The notes under the pieces: model-generated | Told to the model about the DNA's origin: nothing | Database searches by the model: none | What the model saw: only the letters and a program-made list of their open reading frames with translations | Program-made: the position numbers and the translations under genes | Shown: positions 26,372 through 33,567 of the stretch, piece after piece | Layout of the letters: every line of letters starts with the position of its first letter | Numbering within the stretch: position 1 is the stretch's first letter | From: Actinotalea sp. Marseille-Q4924 | GTDB lineage: Bacteria > Actinomycetota > Actinomycetes > Actinomycetales > Cellulomonadaceae | DNA: 64,000 nucleotides | NCBI RefSeq assembly: GCF_916618755.1 | Contig: NZ_CAKAKB010000001.1 | Span: 806,001-870,000 of the forward strand | Direction of reading: 5' to 3'

Positions 26372-27288
26372 GGATCGGCCGCGCGCGCGTGGACCAGGGG
26401 ACGCGCACCGTGGTCGTCCTGGGTGACGGTGGTCCCGGTGCGGAGGCGGCCGTCCTCCCCGACGGTGCGCCCACCCCGGACGACGTCGTCCGGGAGCCGT
26501 CCGCCCGGGGGGTCGTCGAGGGCCTCGTGATCGCCGCGCCGCGCGCAGCGGTGGAGGACCTTCCGCTGCTCCTCCCGCTGAGCCGGTTCAATCGCGACAT
26601 CCTCTGCACCGGGTGGAACTACTGGGACCACTTCGAGGAGTCGGCGGGCAAGCGGGAGGGCCAGGACCCCGCGGAGCGGCCCAGTCACCCGACGTTCTTC
26701 ACCAAGGGCCCGCTCACAGCGATCGGTCCCCGCGACCCCATAGCGTTCGACCCGCACCTGTCGGCGAAGTGGGACTACGAGGCCGAGGTGGCGCTCGTCA
26801 TCGGCCGTGCCGGACGGTCGATCCCCGAGGACCGTGCGTTCGACCACGTCGCGGGCTACCTGGTGGCGAACGACGTCTCGCAGCGTGACCTCCAGCGGGC
26901 ACACGGGGGGCAGTGGCTCAAGGGCAAGAGCATCGACGGCACCATGCCGCTCGGTCCCTGGGTCACGACGGCCGACGACGTGCCGGACGTGCAGGACCTC
27001 CAGATCCGGTTCGAGCTCAACGGGCACGAGCTGCAGTCCGCGCGGACCCGGCAGATGGCGTTCAGCGTCGCCCAGATCGTCGCCGAGCTCAGCGCCGGGA
27101 TGACGCTCCTCCCGGGCGACGTCGTCCTCACCGGTACCCCGAGCGGGATCGGCAACGCGCGGGAACCGCAGGTCTTCCTGGCGGAGGGGGACGAGCTCGT
27201 CACACGCGTCGAGGGACTCGGCGAGCTCCGCAACACCATGGTGCTGACGGACCTCGCCGGGTACTCGCCGCGCGCCGATCACCGCTGA
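26368..27288 (+). CDS. Fumarylacetoacetate-hydrolase-family protein
   Basis: 306 residues. The family fold shows metal ligands in WDYEAEVALVIGR (Glu-x-Glu) and the Asp of VANDVSQRDLQ. Active-site segments are GKSIDGTMPLGPWV and a final GDVVLTGTPSGIG. GTG 26368 overlaps the ridA stop by 4 bp. Members hydrolyse or decarboxylate 2-oxo-enoic acids and related ring-cleavage products; hydratase or decarboxylase roles are possible alternatives. Confidence 0.9.
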   Translation: MRIGRARVDQGTRTVVVLGDGGPGAEAAVLPDGAPTPDDVVREPSARGVVEGLVIAAPRAAVEDLPLLLPLSRFNRDILCTGWNYWDHFEESAGKREGQDPAERPSHPTFFTKGPLTAIGPRDPIAFDPHLSAKWDYEAEVALVIGRAGRSIPEDRAFDHVAGYLVANDVSQRDLQRAHGGQWLKGKSIDGTMPLGPWVTTADDVPDVQDLQIRFELNGHELQSARTRQMAFSVAQIVAELSAGMTLLPGDVVLTGTPSGIGNAREPQVFLAEGDELVTRVEGLGELRNTMVLTDLAGYSPRADHR

Positions 27289-27301
27289 CCCAGGAGGACC
27301 C

Positions 27302-28261
27302 GTGCGAACGGACGTGCACACGCACCTCGTCCCGCCCATCCCGGCCGCCGTCCTCGCCTCCGTGGGCCTGGATGCCCGCGACGGCGCGGTCGCGGCCGGG
27401 GACCACGTCGTCGGCCCCCGCGACCTCTACCGCCCGGAACGGCTCGTGGAGTGGCTGCGGGGCGCAGGCCTCGACCGGGCACTGGTGTCCGTGCCGCCAC
27501 CGCTGTACCGCCAGCACGACGATCCTCGGGTGGCGGCAGCATGGGTGCGCGCGGTCAACGACGCGCTCCTGGACGTGACGGCGGCGCACGAGGCACTCGT
27601 CCCGCTGGGACACCTTCCGCTCGAGCACCCCGCTGTGGCCCTGGCCGAGGCCGAGCGGTTGATGAGCGACGGCTGGGCAGGTCTGTCCGGCTGCGCGGGT
27701 GGGCGTTCCGTATCGCTCGCCGACGACGCCTTCGAGCCGCTGTGGACGCTGCTCACCACGAGGGACCGCCCGCTCCTCCTCCATCCCGGTGCGACGCCCG
27801 ACATGCGGATGCGCGACTTCTACCTGGAGAACCTCCTCGGGAACCCCGTCGAGACGGGGCTCGCCGTGGCGCAGCTCCTGCTCGGCGGTGTGCTCGACCG
27901 GCACCCGAGTCTGCGGATCGGCCTGGTCCACTGCGGCGGAGTTGCTCCTGCACTCGTCGGTCGGTGGCAGCGCGGGGTCGACACCGCCCGGCCGGGCATC
28001 GATCGCCCGTCCGCCGACCTCGCCTCGGAGGCCCGACGCCTCTGGGTGGACGCCCTCGCTCACGACCCGTCCGCGGTGGACCTTGCGATCGCCGTCGTGG
28101 GGGAGGAGCACGTCCTCGTGGGCAGTGACTGGCCGTTCCCCATGGGCAGCGCCGACCCGATCGGTCTCGTCTCGCACCGTGGGCCCGACGCCGTGCGACG
28201 CATGAGCACGGACAACGCGGCCCGTTTCCTCGGAGAGGACGCACCGAAGCGGGATGGGTGA
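27302..28261 (+). CDS. Amidohydrolase-2 family protein (ACMSD-like)
   Basis: 319 residues. TIM-barrel metal-dependent hydrolase/decarboxylase with DVHTHLVPP at the N-terminus (HxH), LLLHPGATPD in the middle and GSDWPFPMGSADP near the C-terminus (metal Asp). This branch includes 2-amino-3-carboxymuconate semialdehyde decarboxylase and other enzymes acting on ring-cleavage products. The GTG at 27302 has AGGAGG upstream. It fits the late steps of the pathway. Confidence 0.87.
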   Translation: MRTDVHTHLVPPIPAAVLASVGLDARDGAVAAGDHVVGPRDLYRPERLVEWLRGAGLDRALVSVPPPLYRQHDDPRVAAAWVRAVNDALLDVTAAHEALVPLGHLPLEHPAVALAEAERLMSDGWAGLSGCAGGRSVSLADDAFEPLWTLLTTRDRPLLLHPGATPDMRMRDFYLENLLGNPVETGLAVAQLLLGGVLDRHPSLRIGLVHCGGVAPALVGRWQRGVDTARPGIDRPSADLASEARRLWVDALAHDPSAVDLAIAVVGEEHVLVGSDWPFPMGSADPIGLVSHRGPDAVRRMSTDNAARFLGEDAPKRDG

Positions 28262-28382
28262 CCGGAGCCCCGAGCACGCCCGTCCACGCCTGTGGCGGCA
28301 TGGCGTCAGCCCTGCGATGGTGGGTGAGCGGGCTCGGCATCTCGGCGACCCGTCGAGGTGGCTCGCCAGGACTGGAGTGATC

Positions 28383-28952
28383 ATGAGCGGGTACAAGGTC
28401 GCGTACTTCGTCGGCAGCCTCTCGTCCACCTCGATCAACCGCACGCTGAGCCGTGCGCTGATCAAGCTGGCCCCGGACGACCTCGAGTTCACCGAGGTCC
28501 CGATCGGCAACCTGCCGCTCTACAGCCCGGACTTCGACAGCAGCTACCCGCCGGAGGCCCAGGCGCTCAAGGACGCGCTCGCCGCCTCCGACGCGGTCCT
28601 CTTCGTGACGCCGGAGTACAACCGGTCGATCCCCGGAGCGCTGAAGAACGCCATCGACTGGGCCTCGCGCCCGTGGGGACAGAACTCCTTCGACCACATG
28701 CCCGCCGCGGTCATCGGCGCCTCGATCGGACAGATCGGGACCGCCGTCGCGCAGCAGAGCCTGCGAGGTGTGCTGAGCTTCTGCAACGCTCGGCAGATGA
28801 CTGCGCCGGAGGCCTATATCTACTTCCGGCCGGAGGTCTACGACGAGTCCGGTGAGGTCACCGACGAGGAGACCGCCGGGTTCCTGCGCACCTTCATGGA
28901 GGAGTTCCGGATCCACGTCGAGCGCGTCCTGACGGTGATCCCTCGGACCTGA
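28383..28952 (+). CDS. NADPH-dependent FMN reductase
   Basis: 189-residue flavodoxin-like reductase. The FMN phosphate loop is GSLSSTSINRTL and the family motif TPEYNRSIPGALKNAIDW is intact. It follows the amidohydrolase gene after 120 bp of leader in which I see no gene. It may supply reduced flavin or act as a quinone/azo reductase. It is the last gene of the operon on this strand. Confidence 0.9.
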   Translation: MSGYKVAYFVGSLSSTSINRTLSRALIKLAPDDLEFTEVPIGNLPLYSPDFDSSYPPEAQALKDALAASDAVLFVTPEYNRSIPGALKNAIDWASRPWGQNSFDHMPAAVIGASIGQIGTAVAQQSLRGVLSFCNARQMTAPEAYIYFRPEVYDESGEVTDEETAGFLRTFMEEFRIHVERVLTVIPRT

Positions 28953-28979
28953 GCACGGGGACGCACCGCCCCGCGTCTC

Positions 28980-29016
28980 CCCGGCGAGCCGGCTCTCGTC
29001 GGCTCAGGATGCCGGG
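28980..29016. terminator. Possible two-tier hairpin between converging genes
   Basis: CCCGGC and GAGCCG (28980-28991) can pair with CGGCTC (29000-29005) and GCCGGG (29011-29016), with a 5-nt bulge. It overlaps the end of the minus-strand membrane gene, so its role as a bidirectional terminator is uncertain. Confidence 0.35.
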
Positions 29017-29498
29017 TGCACCCCGTGGGCGGGCGCGCGGACGTGCCGGCGCAGCGCGTCCACCATGCTGTGGTCGTACGTGTGGCGGGACAGCACGGCC
29101 AATGCGCCGGCGAGGACGACGTTGGGCAGGGTCCACAGTCCCAGCGGGGTGATGACGAGCAGGAACGCGGCGCCGGCGAGCAGTCCGAGCCGCGCCGCAC
29201 CGCGCCGACCGAGCATCAGGACGCCGACGGCGATCTCGCCGGCCCCGGCGAGGATGCCGACCGCTGCGGGAGCTGCGGCGACCACGTTCTCGAAGAACCA
29301 GGCGTAGGCCGGCAGCAGCGGGTCGTTCACCCCGAGACCGACGAACTGCTCGGGTGCTGCGACGCTCAGCACCCAGTTGACGCCGACGCCCATGACGATG
29401 AAGAACACGCCGACGACGTACCTCGTCCCCTGGGGACGGATGAGCGCTGCCGCGAGCACGAGGAGGCAGAGCACGAGCCAGGGCACCAGCTGCGACAT
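29004..29498 (-). CDS. Small integral membrane protein, DoxX-like size
   Basis: 164 residues with about four hydrophobic segments (starting LVPWLVLCLLVLAAAL, then RYVVGVFFIVMGVGVNWVL). The loop after the second segment carries FENVVAAAPAAVG. No enzymatic motif is seen. The ATG at 29498 has GGGAG upstream. It is a single gene converging on the catabolic operon. Function unknown. Confidence 0.7.
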   Translation of the reverse strand: MSQLVPWLVLCLLVLAAALIRPQGTRYVVGVFFIVMGVGVNWVLSVAAPEQFVGLGVNDPLLPAYAWFFENVVAAAPAAVGILAGAGEIAVGVLMLGRRGAARLGLLAGAAFLLVITPLGLWTLPNVVLAGALAVLSRHTYDHSMVDALRRHVRAPAHGVHPAS

Positions 29499-29690
29499 GA
29501 GAGCTCCCGAGGCGGTCGGTGCCTCCCAGCGTGGCCGCGGCCGGCGCGCCGTCGCGAGGGCCGAATGTCCCGGGAGTCGCTCGACGTCCCGACGTCGCCG
29601 AGCCGGCGGACGTCTGTCGGCCCCCGAAGCCGGACGGGACGAGCATGCCTCCGGTTAGGGTCGATCGACACACCTGCGGAAGGGACTGCC

Positions 29691-30365
29691 ATGCCCACGA
29701 TCGCGATCATCGGCGCAGGACCTGGCCTGGGCGCCGCGGTGGCTCGGAGGTTCGGTGCCGAGGGGTTCTCGGTCGCACTGATCTCGCGGGACCAGGCGAA
29801 GCTCGACGAGATGGCGGCCGGGCTGCAGGACGCCGGCCTCGTCGCGCGCGGGTACGCGGCCGACGTCCGGGACCCGGCGGCCCTCGAGACCGCGCTCCGG
29901 CGCGCCGCGGACGAGCTGGGCCCGATCTCCGTGCTGCAGTACAGCCCGCTGCCGGCGCGGGAGTACCTCAAGCCGGTGCTCGACCTGACGCCCGAGCTGG
30001 CCCTGGACGCGCTGCAGTTCTCGGCGCTGGGGCTGATCCACGCCGTGCGCTCGGTGCTGCCGGCGATGCGGACGGCGGGGGAGGGCACCATCGTCCTCGT
30101 CAACGGCGGGACCTCGGTGAAGGCGCGCAGCGACTTCGCCGGCACCTCGGTCGCGTTCCCTGCCGAGAGTGCGTACGGCGAGATGCTCCACGACGCGCTG
30201 GACGGCGAGGGCATCCGCGTCGGTCAGCTCGTCATCCCGGGTGCCATCCCGAAGCTGAGGCTCGAGCGCGGGCTCGACGACGTCGCGGAGCGCATCTGGC
30301 GGATCCACACCACCCGCGGGCCGTTCCGGGAGATGCTCATCCCGCTGGACGAGGGCCGGGAGTAG
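29691..30365 (+). CDS. SDR-type oxidoreductase without the usual catalytic Tyr-Lys motif
   Basis: 224 residues. The nucleotide-binding motif IIGAGPGLGAAVARRFG is clear. The body follows the SDR pattern (LISRDQAKLDEMA, IVLVNGGTSVKARSDF), but the usual YxxxK is replaced by a region reading FPAESAYGEMLHDAL, so catalysis may be altered. TAGGGT at 29656-29661 is a plausible -10, and GGAAGGG precedes the ATG at 29691. It stands alone between two minus-strand genes. Confidence 0.82.
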   Translation: MPTIAIIGAGPGLGAAVARRFGAEGFSVALISRDQAKLDEMAAGLQDAGLVARGYAADVRDPAALETALRRAADELGPISVLQYSPLPAREYLKPVLDLTPELALDALQFSALGLIHAVRSVLPAMRTAGEGTIVLVNGGTSVKARSDFAGTSVAFPAESAYGEMLHDALDGEGIRVGQLVIPGAIPKLRLERGLDDVAERIWRIHTTRGPFREMLIPLDEGRE

Positions 30366-30401
30366 TCCGGGGGGCTCGGGGTCGGCGGGCAGGGCGGCGT
30401 C

Positions 30402-31445
30402 CTACGTCCCGCGCAGCTCCAGGCGGTCGTGGCTCTCGCGCACCAGCGCACCGCCGCCCGCGCCGACCCGCAGGGCGACGGAGCCGCGCAGGTAACCCAG
30501 CGTGGTCACGGCGAGGCCGAGGACCAGGGCGGCGGCGCCCTGGAGGTGACGGGACCGCGCACTGTGGGCCGGCCGCACCGCGGCGGTGAGCTCCCGGATC
30601 AGCCCCGAGGGGATCACTCGGGACGCGTAGCGTCGCTCGGTGTCCAGAGCCTGCTCCTGCCCCTGCAGGACGGCGACAGCGGCCTTGGACAGGCCCTCGG
30701 CGAAGCACCGGCGCCGCAGGTAGGCCCACGTCAGCCGGTCCACGCTCACGCTGTGGTGGACGACGGCGCGTGGCTCGAAGACGATCGAGTGGCCCGGGTA
30801 CGCGTTGCGTGCCCGGATGCACAGCTCCGTCTCCTCACAGCCCAGGGGAGTCCGGCCCACGCGTCCCAGGCTCTCCGCGAACCCGCCGACGCGGGCGAGC
30901 ACGGACCGGCGGAACGACATGTTGCAGCCCATGAGGTTCCGCACGGGGGCCGCGGCCTCGGGCTGCCCCCGGTACGTGCACCCCACCACCCAGTCCAGCT
31001 CGCCGCGGGTCGCCCCCGGCGGGCACGGCAGGGTGACGGGTCGGCCCTGCCCCGGCGGCCACTCGGGCACGGCGGAGCCTCCCACCGCCAGGACGGCGTC
31101 GTCGTCGTAGTGCGCCAGCAGGCGGCCGAGCCAGCCCGGCTCGGCTGCGGCGTCGTCGTCGAGAAACACCACGACGTCGCTGGACACCGCGAGCAGTGCG
31201 GTGTTCCTGGCGCCGGACAGCCCCTTCCTCCGCGAGTTCTCCACGACCTCCAGCACCGGCAGGCCCGGCCGCAGCTCCTCCATCGCACGACGCCAGAGGT
31301 CGGGGTTGTGGTCGACGACCAGCAGGAGCTCGTCAGGTGCCGGCTCCTGGGTCGCGGCCGTCCGGAGGGCTGCGGACATCTCGTCCCACCGGTCGTTCGT
31401 GTACGCGCAGACCACGACCGCCGCAGTCATCCTGCTCGGCACCAT
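30402..31445 (-). CDS. Family-2 glycosyltransferase
   Basis: 347 residues. GT-A motifs: VVVCAYTNDRWDEM at the N-terminus, the DxD-like VVFLDDDAAAEPGWL, NLMGCNMSFRRSVL, and the ED-type CEETELCIRARNAYPGH. The last 70 residues include hydrophobic stretches (GAAALVLGLAVTTLGYL) suggesting membrane association. ATG 31445 has GGAGGAG upstream. It probably transfers a sugar to a surface polysaccharide or lipid-linked precursor. Confidence 0.9.
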   Translation of the reverse strand: MVPSRMTAAVVVCAYTNDRWDEMSAALRTAATQEPAPDELLLVVDHNPDLWRRAMEELRPGLPVLEVVENSRRKGLSGARNTALLAVSSDVVVFLDDDAAAEPGWLGRLLAHYDDDAVLAVGGSAVPEWPPGQGRPVTLPCPPGATRGELDWVVGCTYRGQPEAAAPVRNLMGCNMSFRRSVLARVGGFAESLGRVGRTPLGCEETELCIRARNAYPGHSIVFEPRAVVHHSVSVDRLTWAYLRRRCFAEGLSKAAVAVLQGQEQALDTERRYASRVIPSGLIRELTAAVRPAHSARSRHLQGAAALVLGLAVTTLGYLRGSVALRVGAGGGALVRESHDRLELRGT

Positions 31446-32147
31446 CGCTCCTCCTGGGCAAGACGTCCCGTGGCAGTCCCCGACCGTGTCCGCCACGACG
31501 CGGAGCGACAGCGTTCACCCTGCGGCTCGGGCACAGGAGAGCTCGACCGTCCTGCTCCGTCCGATTACAGGGACACCGAGGAGCGATGACAAGGCCCATG
31601 AGGGTGACGATCAGCCGCGGCTCACCGCGATCAGGGCGACGGGAGCTCGCTCACGTTCGGCGCGCCGGCTGCTCAGAGCGGAGTGCGCTGCCGCCTCCGC
31701 TGGCGACCGGTATGCCACTCGTAGTCGAGGTCTGACTGGATACGGCGCGTGGCGCCCGCGGCGGTGAGGCCGAAGCGCGGTCGGGGGAGCGCTGCTGAGG
31801 ACGCGCGCCAACCGAGCGCGAGCCGCTCCACCGTGATCACCGGTCGGCCTGTCGAGGCCTCGACAGTAGGTCCCCTGCTCACAGCACCTCCCGGGCGCTC
31901 CTCGTGACCTGTCGGACGTCGCGGACACCTGCCGCGCGGAGCGGAGAACCTCGCCCGCCGCGCGCAGTTTGCTCTCGAACGGTACAGCGCTCCGGGCAGC
32001 GTCGCCCGCGGACACGCGCATGGGCCAAGCGAGTGATGTCTGATGTGCCCCTTGTGTCCGAGTTGTCCGGATACATACCATGACAAGATCCTGTCGCTCC
32101 GCACCGGGGTGACGTCGGCAATGGCGCCAGTGCTCGGGGGTACTCCG
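31446..32147. other. Long intergenic region between divergent glycosyltransferase genes
   Basis: It contains one possible small minus-strand gene (31673-31882). The part near 32040-32100 is less GC-rich (TTGTGT at 32052, TACCAT at 32076) and may hold the promoter for the gene at 32148. Otherwise nothing is recognised. Confidence 0.5.
31673..31882 (-). CDS. Candidate small basic protein, unknown
   Basis: A 69-codon frame starting at GTG 31882 with a good ribosome site (GGGAGG, 4 bp upstream). The product is Arg-rich and ends with LDYEWHTGRQRRRQR before TPL. It has no domain I recognise. Codon third positions are GC-biased only in part. It is supported only by the ribosome site and its position in an otherwise empty region. 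Confidence 0.3.
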   Translation of the reverse strand: MSRGPTVEASTGRPVITVERLALGWRASSAALPRPRFGLTAAGATRRIQSDLDYEWHTGRQRRRQRTPL

Positions 32148-32978
32148 ATGGTCCGTGCGTGTGGGAATGTGCTGAAATCGGTTTCCGTGGTGATTCCTAC
32201 ACGGAACGAGAGTCGCAACATCGGCTGGGTCCTGGACAGGCTTCCTGACTTCATCGACGAAGTCATCCTCGTCGACGGCGGCTCGGTGGACGACACGGTG
32301 GAGGTCGCGCTGCGTCATCGGCCCGACATCATCGTGGCTCACCAGGCGCGCCGCGGGAAGGGCAACGCGCTCGCTCGAGGCTTCGAGCTCGCGACCAGCG
32401 ACCTCATCGTGATGATCGACGCGGACGGGTCGATGGCGCCCGCGGAGATCGAGGCCTTCGTGGACGCGCTGCTCGCGGGCGCCGACTACGCGAAGGGGTC
32501 GCGATTCACCGCCGGTGGCGGGAGTGACGACATCACCGTGCTGCGACGGGCCGGCAACAGGTTCCTCAACGGACTGACCAACGCCCTTTTCGGGAGCGAC
32601 TACTCCGATCTGTGCTACGGCTACAACGCCTTCTCGCGGGAGTGTGTAGCGGCATTCGCCCTCCCGGATGCGACGACCCCCGGAGAGGCCGTCTGGGGCG
32701 ACGGCTTCGAGATCGAGACGATGATCAACATTCGGGTGGTCCTGGCAGGTGCCCGGGTCGTCGAGGTCCCGTCCTACGAGGCCGAGCGTCGGTTCGGCGA
32801 GAGCAACCTCAACACGTTCCGTGACGGTGTACGGGTGCTGCGGACGATCTTCGACGAGCGGTTCGGCCCGCAGCGGGCAGGCTCGCTCCGGCCCGTCCCG
32901 CAGCCGGCCGCCACGCAGCCGTCCATGCTGGACCTCGCCCCGCCGTTCGCGTCGATGCCGACGCCCGAACCGGCATAG
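32148..32978 (+). CDS. Family-2 glycosyltransferase, polyprenyl-phosphate type
   Basis: 276 residues. Motifs VSVVIPTRNESRNIGWVLD, ILVDGGSVDDTVEVA, the metal-binding MIDADGSMAP, and WGDGFEIETMINIRVV resemble dolichol/polyprenyl-phosphate sugar transferases without a membrane tail. The Pro-rich C-terminus (about 35 residues) is likely disordered. ATG 32148 is preferred (GGGGG 8 bp upstream), but ATG 32121 is in frame. A strong terminator hairpin follows, so it is probably monocistronic. Confidence 0.88.
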   Translation: MVRACGNVLKSVSVVIPTRNESRNIGWVLDRLPDFIDEVILVDGGSVDDTVEVALRHRPDIIVAHQARRGKGNALARGFELATSDLIVMIDADGSMAPAEIEAFVDALLAGADYAKGSRFTAGGGSDDITVLRRAGNRFLNGLTNALFGSDYSDLCYGYNAFSRECVAAFALPDATTPGEAVWGDGFEIETMINIRVVLAGARVVEVPSYEAERRFGESNLNTFRDGVRVLRTIFDERFGPQRAGSLRPVPQPAATQPSMLDLAPPFASMPTPEPA

Positions 32979-33026
32979 CCCCACCGCAGGCCCGCGTCGC
33001 TGCCGCGCCAGACGGCGCGGCTCGAG

Positions 33027-33086
33027 AGACCCCCGTCGGTCCAGGCAGCAGCTCCCCAGGGAGCTCGCCTCGACCGACGGGGGTCT
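33027..33086 (+). terminator. Nested hairpin terminator after glycosyltransferase gene
   Basis: AGACCCCCGTCGGTC (33027-33041) pairs perfectly with GACCGACGGGGGTCT (33072-33086). Inside the loop, AGCTCCC (33050-33056) pairs with GGGAGCT (33059-33065). A short T-containing tract follows. Confidence 0.75.
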
Positions 33087-33450
33087 TCCGCGTGCGCCCT
33101 CGGCGAGGCCCCTGCTTGGCGCTCGCCGGCGCCTTCCCCGCTCCGCTCCGCACGACGTCCAGCCGGCACCCCCGTCCTGCCCGCCACCCTCCCTCCTGTC
33201 CGCCAGTCGCACCGTGCGAGAAGGACGGGAGGTGGCGGACCGGACGAGGGGCGTGGGTGTGAGCCGCGTCAGCCGCCCGGGTCCCAGGAGGGTGTCCCCG
33301 CGGGCCGTCGTCGGACTGCGGCGGCCCCCCGCGGCAGCGGTACCAGGAGGCCGCCAACCAGGGCGCGGAGGGTCAGCCCGACTGCCGCCAGCCACCGCCC
33401 CGGTGCGGCGGGGCGCAGCAGGCCGAGGAGCAGCTGCACGCCGCCTGATC

Positions 33451-33506
33451 CGCCACTCTGCGTCCGATCCGCATGCTGTGCCATGCGGGTCGGACGCAGA
33501 GTGGCG
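33451..33506 (-). terminator. Long hairpin downstream of the secreted protein gene
   Basis: A 25-bp inverted repeat with 24 matches (33451-33475 with 33482-33506) around a 6-nt loop; the one mismatch can form a G-U pair in RNA. It lies 61 bp beyond the stop codon of the minus-strand gene. Confidence 0.75.
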
Positions 33507-33567
33507 ACTTGGACGGGTGTGGGGGCCGACCGTTGCCCCGTCGAGGCCCGGGCCCGTCCGTCGCGCC

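Larger units (their letters stand above)
32979..33567. other. Intergenic region with two strong hairpins
   Basis: It holds the nested terminator at 33027-33086 and the long hairpin at 33451-33506. The open frames between them have no ribosome site or domain. A hydrophobic minus-strand stretch near 33300-33440 lacks a start of its own. Confidence 0.55.

Noticed and set aside
33269-33450. A C-terminal membrane segment belonging to a minus-strand gene
   Set aside because: The hydrophobic stretch lies beyond the secreted protein's stop codon and terminator, in a frame that is a shadow of that gene, with no start of its own.
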